DNA from: Pseudomonadota bacterium
Lineage (GTDB): Bacteria; Pseudomonadota; Gammaproteobacteria; UBA1113
Reading direction: 5' to 3'
Length of the DNA: 64,000 nucleotides
Assembly: GCA_021778015.1 (NCBI GenBank)
Contig: JAJYCX010000004.1
Location: forward strand, 19,936-83,935
Shown here: piece by piece, positions 45,501-55,615 of the stretch
Layout: each line of letters starts with the position of its first letter
How positions within the stretch are numbered: the stretch's first letter is position 1
The notes under the pieces: model-generated
Told to the model about the DNA's origin: nothing
Seen by the model: only the letters and a program-made list of their open reading frames with translations
Databases searched by the model: none
Program-made: the position numbers and the translations under genes

Positions 45501-46220
45501 ATGTCTGAAGCAATGCGCACAGTTAAATTTAAAATTTATAGGTTTAATCCTGAAGTCGATATTAAACCGACTATGCAAGATTATGAATTAACCATTCCCG
45601 ATAAACAGGATATGATGTTATTAGAAGCTATCTTACGCATCAAAGCGATGGATGATAGCTTGGCTTTTAGACGTTCTTGTAGAGAAGGCGTCTGTGGTTC
45701 CGATGGCATGAATATCAACGGTCGCAATGGTTTGGCTTGTGTCACTTTATTATCGGCTTTAAAACAACCTATTGAGTTGCGTCCATTGCCAGGTTTACCT
45801 GTTATACGCGATCTAGTCGTCGATATGAAAATTTTCTTCGAACAATATGCAAAGGTCAAACCTTATTTAATCAATGATGAGCCACCGCCCGCCAAAGAAC
45901 GTTTGCAAAGTCCCGCTGAGCGCAAAAAATTAGATGGCTTATATGAATGTATCTTGTGTGCATGTTGTTCTACTTCGTGTCCTTCATTCTGGTGGAATCC
46001 AGAGAAATTTATAGGCCCTGCTGGGCTTTTACAAGCTTATCGCTTTATTGCCGATAGTCGCGATACGGCTAAGGTGGAACGTTTAGAAGCCTTAACCGAT
46101 CCTTTCAGCGTTTTCCGTTGTAGGGGTGTGATGAATTGTGTAGATGTATGTCCTAAGGGTTTAAATCCTACCCGCGCTATAGGTCATATACGGTCTGAAT
46201 TATTAGCAGAAGGAAATTAG
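45501..46220 (+). CDS. sdhB: Succinate dehydrogenase iron-sulfur subunit
   Basis: 239 residues. Passes electrons from FAD to quinone. [2Fe-2S] cysteines in SCREGVCGSDGMNINGRNGL (about 56-75) plus a later Cys; [4Fe-4S] and [3Fe-4S] cysteines in CILCACCSTSCPSFWWN (about 150-166) and CRGVMNCVDVCPKGLNP (about 206-222). RBS AGAGGTGC. Its stop (TAG) overlaps the sucA GTG by one base. Confidence 0.97.
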   Translation: MSEAMRTVKFKIYRFNPEVDIKPTMQDYELTIPDKQDMMLLEAILRIKAMDDSLAFRRSCREGVCGSDGMNINGRNGLACVTLLSALKQPIELRPLPGLPVIRDLVVDMKIFFEQYAKVKPYLINDEPPPAKERLQSPAERKKLDGLYECILCACCSTSCPSFWWNPEKFIGPAGLLQAYRFIADSRDTAKVERLEALTDPFSVFRCRGVMNCVDVCPKGLNPTRAIGHIRSELLAEGN

Positions 46221-49045
46221 TGATTATGGCACTAGAACCCTATATTGAGAAAATGAAAAAAAGCTCTTTTTTAGCGGGCGGCAACGTAACCTATTTAGAA
46301 GAAATGTATGAAATCTACTTACGTGATCCCAATGCTTTAGAAGCCGATTGGCGTAATTATTTTGCAAGCTTACCCAAGGTCAATGGTCAGATTGAAGTGT
46401 CGCCACAAAGCGTGCGTCAAAATTTCTTGCAGTTGGCGCAAAGTCCTAGATCAGCCGTTGCGGCTCAAGGAACAGTCGCGTCACCGCTGTATTATAAAAT
46501 AGGTCAATGGTTAGATGCCTATAGACGTTATGGCCATACCGCAGCTGATTTAGATCCTCTGGGTTTGGTAGATCATCCAGCACATCCTTCATTGGACCCT
46601 AAGCAATATGGTTTATCCAGTGCCGATCTCAATACTGCCATTAATCCGCATGATTTTGGTGTGAATCACTTGGGCGATAGCGCGCCGCTACAAGCTGTGG
46701 GTAAGAAGTTGGCATCGATTTATTGCGGCCATACTACATTAGAATATATGCATATTAGCGACCCAGCCGTTCTTTCTTGGTTACAAACACGGTTTGAAGA
46801 TGACGACCCACAAAGAACTCTGAATGCGGATGAAAAGAAAAAAATATTTGAAAAATTAGTCGCAGCTGAAGGCTTAGAGAAGTATTTAGGCAATAAATTT
46901 GTAGGGCAAAAGCGCTTCTCATTAGAAGGCAGCGATAGTTTTATTCCTTTAATGTCCACCTTAGTTGAACGCGCAGGAAATGAAGGTGTTAAAGGGATTA
47001 TCATCGGCATGGCACATCGCGGTCGTTTGAATGTACTCGTCAATATTTTGGGCAAACCTACACAAAAATTATTCGATGAATTTGCAGGTATTCACCTGCA
47101 AAATGGTCGCTCTGGTGATGTGAAATACCATATGGGTTATTCTACCGACGTAAAAACCAAACAAGGTTTGATGCATCTGGCTTTGGCCTTTAATCCCTCT
47201 CATTTGGAAATTATCTCTCCGGTAGTAGAAGGTTCAGTACGCGCTAGACAAGATAATCTAAACGATAAAACCCGTAATTCAACGATTCCTATTGTAGTAC
47301 ACGGCGATGCAGCTTTTATTGGTCAGGGGGTTGTGATGGAAACCTTCACCCTGTCGCAAACCCGCGGCTATAGTACCGGTGGCACTGTGCACATTGTGCT
47401 GAATAATCAAGTAGGGTTTACGACCAGCGATCCGCGCGATGCACGTTCATCGCGTTATTGCACTGATGCAGCAAAAATGATTGAAGCGCCTATTATTCAC
47501 GTCAATGGTGACGACCCCGAAGCGGTGGTGAAAGCAGCGCAATTGGCTTTAGATTTTAGAATGCAATTTAATCGCGATGTGGTGATCGATTTAGTATCTT
47601 ATCGTCGTTTGGGTCATAACGAAGCCGATGAACCGGCTATCACACAACCGGTGATGTACAGCGTGATACGTAAACGTCCTACTGTCCTCGGCTTATATGG
47701 CGATACCTTAGAGCAACAAGGCGTTATTACAGCGGCTGAGCGCGCACAATCTATAGATGCTTACAGAGCCTTATTAGATGCTGGTAAATCCGTAGTGACG
47801 GTAGTAGATGATAATCCAGTGCACTTTAAAAACATCGATTGGACTCCTTATCTGAATACGGAATGGGACGCAACTTACAACAATACTATAGACAGCAAAA
47901 AGTTACATGCCTTGGCTGAAAAACTATTGACCTTACCTAAAGACTTTTCTTTACAACCGCAAGTCGCGCGTGAAATGCAAGCGCGTCAGCAAATGCTAGA
48001 AGGCAAAGAACCTTTTATGTGGGGGTTTGCTGAGAACTTGGCCTATGCTTCATTATTAGATGAAGGTTTTGGAGTGCGTATTTCGGGTCAAGATTGTGGT
48101 CGAGGCACTTTCGCACACAGACACGCAGTATTACATGATTATGAAACAGGGCAGGAATATTTACCATTGGCCCAATGTCAGCAACAAAACGCACACGTTG
48201 CGGTGATAGATTCCATATTATCCGAAGCAGCGGTGATGGCTTTTGAATATGGTTATGCCAGTACCGATCCTAAGACTCTAGTGATTTGGGAAGCGCAGTT
48301 TGGTGATTTTGTGAATGGAGCGCAGGTGGTGATAGATCAATTCATCAGTGCCGCCGAACAAAAATGGTCGCGTTTATCCGGTTTAGCTTTATTTTTACCG
48401 CATGGCTATGAAGGTATGGGCCCTGAGCATACTTCTGCACGTCTGGAGCGTTTTTTACAATTGTGTGCGGAACATAATATGCAAGTCTGTGTACCGACTA
48501 CGCCAGCACAATGTTTTCATATGATTAGACGACAAATGCTCAGACCCTATCGTAAACCTTTAATCGTCATGACGCCCAAGAGCTTATTGCGCCATAAATT
48601 GGCTGTGTCCACTTGGGATGATTTAGTCAAGGGTGCATTCCAACCGGTTATAGGTGAAGTAGATGATTTACCTGCAAAGAAAATCAAACGAGTTGTGTTG
48701 TGTGCAGGTCGAGTCTATTACGACCTATTGCAAAAACGACGCGACGATGCACAAAAAGATGTGGCTATCATTCGTATTGAACAATTGTATCCATTTCCAG
48801 AAGCCCAATTGAAGGAAGTCTTAGCGCCGTATAAAGACGTTAAAGATATTGTTTGGTGTCAGGAAGAGCCGCAAAATCAAGGCGCATGGTATTCATTACA
48901 ACATGCTATGCGTAAGGCGTTGATATCTGGTCAAGAATTACAATATGCGGGTCGTGTTCCTTCTGCAGCCCCTGCTGCAGGTTATCTGGCTAGACATACG
49001 GCAGAGCAACAACAATTGGTTAAAGATGCACTTACATTAAAATAA
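46220..49045 (+). CDS. sucA: 2-oxoglutarate dehydrogenase E1 component
   Basis: 941 residues. Thiamine-diphosphate decarboxylase of the 2-oxoglutarate dehydrogenase complex. Seen: N-terminal SFLAGGNVTYLEEMYEIYLR (E2-binding region), IIGMAHRGRLNVLVNILGKP (about 260-279), VHGDAAFIGQGVVMET (about 358-373; TPP site), NNQVGFTTSDP and EYGYASTDPKTLVIWEAQFG (about 677). GTG at 46220 sits 5 bases after AAGGA; ATG at 46226 is the alternative. Followed by sucB after 15 bases. Confidence 0.97.
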   Translation: MIMALEPYIEKMKKSSFLAGGNVTYLEEMYEIYLRDPNALEADWRNYFASLPKVNGQIEVSPQSVRQNFLQLAQSPRSAVAAQGTVASPLYYKIGQWLDAYRRYGHTAADLDPLGLVDHPAHPSLDPKQYGLSSADLNTAINPHDFGVNHLGDSAPLQAVGKKLASIYCGHTTLEYMHISDPAVLSWLQTRFEDDDPQRTLNADEKKKIFEKLVAAEGLEKYLGNKFVGQKRFSLEGSDSFIPLMSTLVERAGNEGVKGIIIGMAHRGRLNVLVNILGKPTQKLFDEFAGIHLQNGRSGDVKYHMGYSTDVKTKQGLMHLALAFNPSHLEIISPVVEGSVRARQDNLNDKTRNSTIPIVVHGDAAFIGQGVVMETFTLSQTRGYSTGGTVHIVLNNQVGFTTSDPRDARSSRYCTDAAKMIEAPIIHVNGDDPEAVVKAAQLALDFRMQFNRDVVIDLVSYRRLGHNEADEPAITQPVMYSVIRKRPTVLGLYGDTLEQQGVITAAERAQSIDAYRALLDAGKSVVTVVDDNPVHFKNIDWTPYLNTEWDATYNNTIDSKKLHALAEKLLTLPKDFSLQPQVAREMQARQQMLEGKEPFMWGFAENLAYASLLDEGFGVRISGQDCGRGTFAHRHAVLHDYETGQEYLPLAQCQQQNAHVAVIDSILSEAAVMAFEYGYASTDPKTLVIWEAQFGDFVNGAQVVIDQFISAAEQKWSRLSGLALFLPHGYEGMGPEHTSARLERFLQLCAEHNMQVCVPTTPAQCFHMIRRQMLRPYRKPLIVMTPKSLLRHKLAVSTWDDLVKGAFQPVIGEVDDLPAKKIKRVVLCAGRVYYDLLQKRRDDAQKDVAIIRIEQLYPFPEAQLKEVLAPYKDVKDIVWCQEEPQNQGAWYSLQHAMRKALISGQELQYAGRVPSAAPAAGYLARHTAEQQQLVKDALTLK

Positions 49046-49060
49046 GAGAGGAAATAAAGA

Positions 49061-50212
49061 ATGTCGATTGAAATTAGAGTTCCTGCCTTGCCTGAATCGG
49101 TTGCGGATGCCACCATTCTCAAATGGCATAAAAAAGCAGGTGACAGCGTGCAACGCGATGAAACCTTGGTAGAATTAGAGACAGATAAAGTGGTATTAGA
49201 AGTGCCCGCGCCTGAAAGCGGTGTTTTAGCTGAAATTACCGTGCCTGAAGGCAAAACAGTATTGGCTGATGCTTTGCTGGGGAAATTGAATGCAGGCGCT
49301 GTAAGTACCGCAAGTGCTAAACCAGTCGATAATACTAAAGCTACAGCAGCCGCTGAAGCAGAACCACACTTAAGCCCAGCGGTGCGCCGCGCTGCTGCTG
49401 AAAACGATATCAAAGTACAAGGCTTACAAGGCAGTGGTAAGGGTGGCCGTATTGTCAAAGAAGATTTAGCACAAAAGACACCTGCCGCTGTTAGCACTGT
49501 AGCTGCAGGCTCGCGCCCTGAAGAAAGAGTGCCGATGACCCGTTTGCGTGCCAAGATCGCAGAGCGTTTAGTAGAAGCACAACACAATGCTGCCATGTTG
49601 ACCACCTTTAATGAAATCAATATGCAACCGGTAATGGATTTACGCAGTCGCTATAAAGATGAATTTGAAAAAGCGCACGGCGTTAAATTAGGATTTATGT
49701 CCTTCTTTACTAAAGCCGTCGTGGAAGCTTTGAAAAAATTTCCCGATGTGAACGCTTCTATAGATGGGACAGATATTATTTATCACGGTTATTACGATGT
49801 GGGTATCGCTGTATCCACGCCACGTGGTTTAGTCGTACCTATCATACGCAACGCTGAAACCTTAAGCTTAGCAGGCATTGAAAAAACAATTGCCGACAGC
49901 GCAGCACGTGCACGTGAGGGCAAGCTGACGGTTGAAGAAATGACGGGCGGTACTTTTACCATTACTAATGGTGGGGTGTTTGGCTCATTGATGGCTACAC
50001 CCATTATCAACCCGCCGCAAAGCGGTATTCTAGGCATGCATAAGATTCAAGAAAGACCCGTAGCCGAGAATGGCGTCGTGGTGATACGTCCGATGATGTA
50101 TGTCGCTTTATCTTATGATCATCGTATTATCGATGGTCGTGAATCTGTCAGCTTTTTAGTGGCGGTAAAACAGTTTTTGGAAGATCCCGCACGGATGTTA
50201 CTTGCATTATAA
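49061..50212 (+). CDS. sucB: Dihydrolipoyllysine succinyltransferase (2-oxoglutarate dehydrogenase E2)
   Basis: 383 residues. Lipoyl domain with the lipoylated lysine K43 ([17 protein letters not shown]), a short Ala-rich linker ([16 protein letters not shown]), E3/E1-binding domain ([20 protein letters not shown]; about 108-127) and the catalytic domain ending in [16 protein letters not shown] (active His and Asp, about 350-365). Shorter linker than E. coli (404 residues). No lpd gene follows in the window, so E3 must come from elsewhere. Confidence 0.97.
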   Translation: MSIEIRVPALPESVADATILKWHKKAGDSVQRDETLVELETDKVVLEVPAPESGVLAEITVPEGKTVLADALLGKLNAGAVSTASAKPVDNTKATAAAEAEPHLSPAVRRAAAENDIKVQGLQGSGKGGRIVKEDLAQKTPAAVSTVAAGSRPEERVPMTRLRAKIAERLVEAQHNAAMLTTFNEINMQPVMDLRSRYKDEFEKAHGVKLGFMSFFTKAVVEALKKFPDVNASIDGTDIIYHGYYDVGIAVSTPRGLVVPIIRNAETLSLAGIEKTIADSAARAREGKLTVEEMTGGTFTITNGGVFGSLMATPIINPPQSGILGMHKIQERPVAENGVVVIRPMMYVALSYDHRIIDGRESVSFLVAVKQFLEDPARMLLAL

Positions 50213-50222
50213 TTTTGGAACT

Positions 50223-50246
50223 GAGCCGCGACCGTTAGGGAGCGGA
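50223..50246 (+). repeat. Family D short repeat between sucB and sucC
   Basis: GAGCCGCGACCGTTAGGGAG plus CGGA, identical over 24 bases to 62425-62448 and close to 15891-15914 (other strand). Lies in a 76-bp gap inside an operon, so it is transcribed. Confidence 0.65.
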
Positions 50247-50288
50247 GGTAATTAAAAGATTTTTAGTAAAATAATATAGGAAACAACA

Positions 50289-51455
50289 ATGAATTTACAT
50301 GAATATCAAGCCAAAGCGCTGTTTCGTGAGTACGGCATTGCCGTGCCGCACGGTGAAGTGGTCTCTAGCGTCGATGAAGTAGCCGCAGCATTAGCCCATT
50401 TGGGTGGCGAGCGTTGGGTGGTGAAAGCCCAAGTGCATGCTGGTGGTCGCGGTAAAGCAGGCGGCGTGAAGATTGTCTCCAATAAAGAGGATGTGAAAGC
50501 AGCGGTACAAGCTTTATTAGGCACACGTTTAGTAACCTATCAAACTGATGCCAATGGTCAACCAGTACATCAAATTTTAATCGAAGAACCTTCTGCCATC
50601 GCCAAAGAATTGTATTTGGGTGCTGTGGTCGACAGAGCTTTGCGACGAATCGTCTTTATGGCGTCTACCGAAGGTGGCGTGGAAATTGAAGAAGTGGCAC
50701 ATAAACATCCTGAGAAGATTCTAACAACGGTGGTGGATCCTATAGTGGGCTTATTGCCGTTTCAGGCGCGTGACTTGGGCTTTAAACTAGGCTTAAATGC
50801 GGCGCAAATAAAAGAATTTACGCAGATTTTGCTGGGCTTGGGCAGATTATTTATAGACAATGATTTAAGTCTGTTAGAAGTCAATCCTTTGGTTATCAAA
50901 GAAAATGGTGAGTTAGTTTGTTTAGATGGCAAGATTAATCTAGATGACAATGCATTATATCGTCACCCTAACTTGCGCGCACAACGCGATACCACGCAAG
51001 AAGATGATCGTGAAAATAGAGCGCATCAATGGGAACTAAATTATATTGCGCTAGATGGCGATATAGGGTGTATGGTCAATGGCGCTGGTTTAGCCATGGC
51101 AACCATGGATTTAATTAAATTGCACGGTGGGAAACCCGCTAACTTTTTAGATGTGGGCGGTGGCGCAACCAAAGAACGCGTGACAGAAGCCTTTAAAATC
51201 ATTTTATCCGACGAAAAAGTCAAAGGTATTTTTATCAATATTTTTGGCGGTATCGTGCGTTGCGATATGATAGCACAAGGTATTATCAGCGCAGTCAGTG
51301 AAGTGAAAACACAGCTACCCGTAGTCGTGCGCTTAGAAGGTAATAATGCCGAATTGGCCGCACAAATTTTAGAAAAAAGTGGTTTAAACGTGATTGCAGC
51401 TGATAGCTTTGAAGATGGCGCAAAACGTATCGTTGCCGCAGTGGAGGATAAATAA
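50289..51455 (+). CDS. sucC: Succinyl-CoA synthetase subunit beta
   Basis: 388 residues. ATP-grasp subunit that binds succinate and nucleotide. Seen: [39 protein letters not shown] (about 44-62), [20 protein letters not shown] (about 197-216), [18 protein letters not shown] (about 262-279), NFLDVGGGA and [15 protein letters not shown] (about 317-331). AGGA 6 bases before ATG. Overlaps sucD by one base (TAATG). Confidence 0.98.
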   Translation: MNLHEYQAKALFREYGIAVPHGEVVSSVDEVAAALAHLGGERWVVKAQVHAGGRGKAGGVKIVSNKEDVKAAVQALLGTRLVTYQTDANGQPVHQILIEEPSAIAKELYLGAVVDRALRRIVFMASTEGGVEIEEVAHKHPEKILTTVVDPIVGLLPFQARDLGFKLGLNAAQIKEFTQILLGLGRLFIDNDLSLLEVNPLVIKENGELVCLDGKINLDDNALYRHPNLRAQRDTTQEDDRENRAHQWELNYIALDGDIGCMVNGAGLAMATMDLIKLHGGKPANFLDVGGGATKERVTEAFKIILSDEKVKGIFINIFGGIVRCDMIAQGIISAVSEVKTQLPVVVRLEGNNAELAAQILEKSGLNVIAADSFEDGAKRIVAAVEDK

Positions 51456-52339
51456 TGAGTATATTAATTAATAAAGATACGAAGGTGATCTGTCAAGGTT
51501 TTACCGGTAATCAAGGTACCTTGCATTCACAACAAGCCTTAGACTACGGTACCAAATTAGTAGGCGGTGTTACTCCAGGTAAAGGCGGGCAACTGCATTT
51601 AGATAAACCGGTATTCGATACGGTAAAAGAAGCGGTCAAAGAAACAGGGGCAACAGCTAGCGTTATTTATGTGCCTGCGCCTTTTTGTAAGGATTCTATC
51701 GTTGAAGCTATAGATGCGGGCCTAGAACTTATCGTCTGCATCACCGAGGGCATTCCTGTTTTGGATATGTTGGCTGTACGTGCTTATTTAGACACAAAGA
51801 AAAATATACGTTTGATAGGTCCAAATTGTCCAGGCGTGATTACGCCAGGCGAATGCAAGATTGGTATTATGCCTGGCCATATACACAAGAAAGGTCGTGT
51901 GGGTATAGTATCTAGGTCGGGGACTTTAACCTATGAAGCTGTGTCTCAAACGACGGCACTGGGCTTTGGCCAAAGCACCTGCGTGGGTATAGGGGGAGAT
52001 CCTATCCCTGGGACTACCTTTGTAGATATATTGGCATTGTTCCAAAATGATCCACAAACGGAAGCCATTATCATGGTAGGTGAAATTGGTGGTAGTGCTG
52101 AAGAAGAAGCTGCAGCCTTTATTAAGGCGCATGTAACCAAACCAGTGGTATCTTATATTGCTGGTGTAACTGCCCCTGCAGGCAAACGCATGGGACATGC
52201 AGGTGCTATTATTGCGGGCGGCAAAGGAACGGCTAAGGAAAAATTTGCGGCTTTAGAAGCTGCTGGCGTGCATACAACGCATTCTCCTGCGCACATAGGG
52301 CAGGCGGTTGCTGAAGTCACAGGCTGGGAGGTTATTTAG
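51455..52339 (+). CDS. sucD: Succinyl-CoA synthetase subunit alpha
   Basis: 294 residues. Binds CoA and carries the phosphohistidine. Seen: [20 protein letters not shown] (about 12-31), [38 protein letters not shown] (about 125-144), [16 protein letters not shown] and the active-site [18 protein letters not shown] (His near 247). Last gene of the sdh-suc run; the eroded family A element that follows holds a hairpin that could terminate it. Confidence 0.98.
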   Translation: MSILINKDTKVICQGFTGNQGTLHSQQALDYGTKLVGGVTPGKGGQLHLDKPVFDTVKEAVKETGATASVIYVPAPFCKDSIVEAIDAGLELIVCITEGIPVLDMLAVRAYLDTKKNIRLIGPNCPGVITPGECKIGIMPGHIHKKGRVGIVSRSGTLTYEAVSQTTALGFGQSTCVGIGGDPIPGTTFVDILALFQNDPQTEAIIMVGEIGGSAEEEAAAFIKAHVTKPVVSYIAGVTAPAGKRMGHAGAIIAGGKGTAKEKFAALEAAGVHTTHSPAHIGQAVAEVTGWEVI

Positions 52340-52344
52340 AGCGA

Positions 52345-52453
52345 TTTGTTATCCTCGGCTGCCCGGAGTACTGAGTACAGGCTCCGGCCCGAGGATGGCA
52401 GAGTTCTGGCCTTCAGTGTTAAACTCGCATCTTCTAGCAAAATAGGTCTATAA
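52345..52453. repeat. Family A repeat, eroded, after sucD
   Basis: Inverted arms TTATCCTCGGCTGCCCGGAG and CTCCGGCCCGAGGATGGC (about 52350-52401), and a right terminal repeat remnant CTCGCATCTTCTAGC (52425 on). The GGATCC part of the core is gone. Confidence 0.6.
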
Positions 52454-52486
52454 TTGTAATATATTCAATACGGATGCTAAAGCTAT

Positions 52487-54094
52487 ATGGACGATATAGA
52501 AAGTAGTAGTTTTAAAGCGCCGCCCGGTGTCAAGGTGGTGACCAGCAAAGCACAGTTAGCGAGTGATGATAGACCTTCGCCTGAAATGGCTGGCTGGTGT
52601 TTACAGCGCAAAAATATCATTGTTTTAAAAAGCGGTACCATCTTAACCTCTGATCCAGGCTCGCGCGATGTACAAAACTGTCGTATTGCGATGGTCAATA
52701 AAAATATACGTCCTGGTGAAGTCTTGGTCGCAGCACCTTCACTTATTAATTCCTTTCTGGAAAACTTAGGCTCTATAAAAGATTACCAACAAATTCAGCA
52801 AGACATGGCTGAAGAAATCAGCGGTCAACAAAAGCGCTTACGTACTTTGGTGCAAGAAGCGGTAGATGCGGATGTGAGCGATATACACATGGAAATACGT
52901 ACCGATGTATGCCGCATTCGTTTTCGTAAATATGGTGAATTGTATTTGCATGCCGAATGGTTCCCTCGATTAGGACGCGAAGTTGCAGCGGTAGCTTTTA
53001 ATAAAGAAACCGACCATGCTACAGCGCATTTTAATCCCTTGGTACCTCAAGATGCAGCTATGCCATTGAAGGTTAAATCTGGCGATATACGTTTGCGTTT
53101 GGCCAGTATGCCTGCACACGGCGGCTTCGATATGGTGATGCGGATCTTAGGCACGGAAAAAGAGAGCAGCATCGTTTCGCTAGAAGACTTAGGCTATACC
53201 ATAGAACAAATTTATATTATAAAACGCGCCATACAAATGCCGCACGGAGCGGTGTTGTTATCTGGGCCTACGGGTTCCGGTAAAACCACCACCTTGGCCG
53301 CGTGTTTGCACCTGATTAAAAATACCCGTAAGGTATATACCATTGAAGATCCGGTTGAAAAAGTTGTGCATAGCGCCACACAAGTACCGGTAAATGTTAA
53401 AACAGACGACAGAAGCTTTGCCAGCTTTGGTCGAGCAGCATTGCGTATGGATCCCGATTACATCGTATTAGGGGAAATGCGTGATGAAGATACAGCCAAT
53501 GTCATGTTGCGCGCCACCATCACAGGTCACTTGGTGTTTTCAACCATACACACCAACTCAGCGCCGGGTATCATCTTACGCTTGGCAGATATGGGTATTT
53601 CGTCGGTGATGTTAAGCGACAGCAATGTGTTGGTATGCCTTATTTTCCAACGCTTAATTGCTGTGTTGTGTCCGCATTGTAAAATCCCTTTAAAAACGGC
53701 CAAGGCGCATGTTAACGATATGCATCGCTGGGAAATCATTTTTGGGGATGCCGTAGAGCATTTATATGCTCGTAGGCCCGGTGGTTGTAAGCAATGTGGC
53801 AGTTCAGCTTTATCAGGCCGTAAAGTGGTTGCTGAGGTAGTCTGGGTAGATGAGAAAGGCCGTGAATACATTCAAAAGCTAGATATCTTATCCTGGGAGC
53901 GTTATTTGCGCTCTATGGGTTGGCAAACTTACCGCGACAGAGCCGTGGCAATGGTACGTGAAGGTTTAGTCGATCCTTTCGATGCCGAAGCCCTGATCGG
54001 CGAAATGAGTCTGACCGACGAAAGCAAAGGTTTTGACTACAACGTTGCGCGCGAGCAAATGGAAAAAGAAGAGGCACGTAAGAAAAAGTCGTAG
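52487..54094 (+). CDS. GspE/PilB-family secretion or pilus ATPase (PilQ-like possible)
   Basis: 535 residues. Hexameric ATPase of the type II secretion/type IV pilus superfamily. Seen: DVSDIHMEIRTDVCRIRFRK (about 128-147; the SDIHIE-type motif of GspE/PilB), Walker A GPTGSGKTTT (about 260-269), Asp box TIEDPVE (about 286), Walker B MDPDYIVLGEMRDEDTA (about 321-337), His box GHLVFSTIHTNSAP (about 347-360) and four zinc-type cysteines CPHC (about 394) and CKQCG (about 434). The GspE-like N-domain is reduced, and the overall form recalls conjugative-pilus PilQ ATPases. No pilM-Q or gsp genes adjoin it. DotB is shorter and PilT-like, so this is not DotB. Confidence 0.85.
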   Translation: MDDIESSSFKAPPGVKVVTSKAQLASDDRPSPEMAGWCLQRKNIIVLKSGTILTSDPGSRDVQNCRIAMVNKNIRPGEVLVAAPSLINSFLENLGSIKDYQQIQQDMAEEISGQQKRLRTLVQEAVDADVSDIHMEIRTDVCRIRFRKYGELYLHAEWFPRLGREVAAVAFNKETDHATAHFNPLVPQDAAMPLKVKSGDIRLRLASMPAHGGFDMVMRILGTEKESSIVSLEDLGYTIEQIYIIKRAIQMPHGAVLLSGPTGSGKTTTLAACLHLIKNTRKVYTIEDPVEKVVHSATQVPVNVKTDDRSFASFGRAALRMDPDYIVLGEMRDEDTANVMLRATITGHLVFSTIHTNSAPGIILRLADMGISSVMLSDSNVLVCLIFQRLIAVLCPHCKIPLKTAKAHVNDMHRWEIIFGDAVEHLYARRPGGCKQCGSSALSGRKVVAEVVWVDEKGREYIQKLDILSWERYLRSMGWQTYRDRAVAMVREGLVDPFDAEALIGEMSLTDESKGFDYNVAREQMEKEEARKKKS

Positions 54095-55321
54095 TTATGT
54101 ATTAGAAACGGTAGACAATACCGTTTTCTTTTCTCGTATGGTATAGGACAATCTCCAGCAGAAAATGCCGCATAAGCCACACACTATCCACAAGACGAAG
54201 CCTTGATTAAAGTGATACAACCAACTGCCTAGTGCGGATCCGGCAACAGTCGCAAAGGCGTAAACAGATTGATACAAGCCCATGTGTGTAGCGCGGGCAG
54301 CTTCATTCGCTTTGTTGTACAACGACATTTGAATAACAGGGAAGGCTAGCATTTCGCCTAGAGTCCAAATGACTGCAGACACTAAAGCCCAGTAATAATT
54401 GGTCCCTAATATTAAAATAAACAACCCTAAACCAATTAGAAAAGCACCTAGTCCCGCAACGATGGCTTGATCAAAACGACGCGTTTTCTCAACGACCCAG
54501 ACTTGCAAAGCGATGATCAGCAGGCAGTTGGTTAAAAATAAATAACTTAACATAGGTGCGGTGGTATGGTAATACTGTTGCAAATAAATAGCATAGGTTA
54601 TTTTTAATTGTGCGTACAGCATTACGGCGATAAAGAGGATGCAATAGTAAACGGCAAAAAGTTTATTTTCAAAGACGTGTAATTTCCAGAAAGGCCTTTT
54701 ATCTTCTTTGATACAGGTTTCTTTTTCTTCTTTACCACCCGCCCAGACTAGCGTTAAAGCGGAAAGAGAGATGATTAAACCATTAACGGTAAATAATAGA
54801 AAATAGCTATAATGAGCCAAAAACCCGTCAATAAAGACAGAAATGCCGAAACCCAAGTTGACTAACATATAGCGTAAACTATTGGCGCGTACTTTATCGT
54901 TTTCACCACATTGTGCCAAGATCCATATACGATTAGCCGGAATAAAAGCATAAGCCGATATTCCCATGAAAGTCATCAGGGGAATGAATACATAGAGACT
55001 ATAACAGTAGGGGATACAGAGTAGAGCTGACGCAATGATGAGCAAGGATACAATAGAGATTCGTTGAGTAGAGTAATGATTACACAATCTACCACTCAGA
55101 TAAGCACCGAAGGTAGCACCTATGCCAAACAATGTGACCAACAGTCCCGTTTGTGCCACCGTGAAATGACGTTGATTGGTAAAAAAAAGAGATAGAAAAA
55201 CGATCACTGAACCGGCTAATGAGTTGATAAAAGAGGCACTCAAACCCACCCACAATCGTATGGGTAAACCTCGATAGAGTTCTACATAAGAGCGTGTGCA
55301 TTTTTTGAAGTAATTAGCCAC
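54095..55321 (-). CDS. Major facilitator superfamily permease
   Basis: 408 residues from GTG 55321, which follows CCGAGGCACTTC; a TTG at 55396 would add a hydrophobic 25-residue leader with no SD. About 12 membrane segments (LWVGLSASFINSLAGSVIVF, then ARLCNH-like loop at GAYLSGRLCNHYSTQRI, about 80-96). Substrate unknown; resembles MdtH/YfcJ-type drug or sugar permeases only in outline. Tail to tail with the ATPase: the stop codons are adjacent. Confidence 0.8.
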   Translation of the reverse strand: MANYFKKCTRSYVELYRGLPIRLWVGLSASFINSLAGSVIVFLSLFFTNQRHFTVAQTGLLVTLFGIGATFGAYLSGRLCNHYSTQRISIVSLLIIASALLCIPYCYSLYVFIPLMTFMGISAYAFIPANRIWILAQCGENDKVRANSLRYMLVNLGFGISVFIDGFLAHYSYFLLFTVNGLIISLSALTLVWAGGKEEKETCIKEDKRPFWKLHVFENKLFAVYYCILFIAVMLYAQLKITYAIYLQQYYHTTAPMLSYLFLTNCLLIIALQVWVVEKTRRFDQAIVAGLGAFLIGLGLFILILGTNYYWALVSAVIWTLGEMLAFPVIQMSLYNKANEAARATHMGLYQSVYAFATVAGSALGSWLYHFNQGFVLWIVCGLCGIFCWRLSYTIREKKTVLSTVSNT

Positions 55322-55418
55322 GAAGTGCCTCGGATAGCGCGTTATTATTATAAACAAGTGAGTTGCAATTATGGCTATGATTAGTACAAAAAGCAATATG
55401 CCATAGGCTTTACCTCAA

Positions 55419-55454
55419 TCATCCACATGCTTATCCACAGATTCTGTGGATAAG
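55419..55454. promoter_or_regulatory. DnaA-box cluster (two perfect boxes in a hairpin, one near-match)
   Basis: TTATCCACA at 55431-55439 and its complement TGTGGATAA at 55445-55453 are perfect DnaA boxes. They form an inverted repeat with perfect 11-bp arms (55430-55440 and 55444-55454) and a 3-base loop. TCATCCACA (55419-55427) is a one-mismatch box. AT-rich DNA follows to about 55580. Could be part of a replication origin, a DnaA-titration site or a DnaA-controlled promoter. Confidence 0.6.
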
Positions 55455-55499
55455 TCTTGTTTAACAGCAGAATAATATAATTAACACATATTTTGTTTA

Positions 55500-55513
55500 T
55501 ACGAAATTTCTTA
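55500..55513 (+). promoter_or_regulatory. LetA/GacA-type binding box
   Basis: TACGAAATTTCTTA matches the Legionella LetA consensus TNAGAAATTTCTNA at all but one defined position. It lies about 110 bp before the predicted start of the GGA-hairpin sRNA, a placement like that of GacA/LetA sites upstream of rsmY/rsmZ. The weak promoter TGTAAT (55604-55609) without a clear -35 is what an activator-dependent promoter would show. Confidence 0.6.
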
Positions 55514-55615
55514 AAATGAAACGCTCGCAAGGCCAGCTTTAATCATAACATGTTGATTTATATATAAAAATATTGATTTTCATCTGGTTGCTCTGAATTG
55601 CAATGTAATAGGCTT

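Noticed and set aside
52487..54094. Assignment as DotB
   Set aside because: DotB is shorter and PilT-like; this protein has the GspE/PilB SDIH motif and zinc cysteines.
55321..55396. TTG start for the MFS permease
   Set aside because: No SD, while GTG at 55321 has CCGAGG at good spacing.
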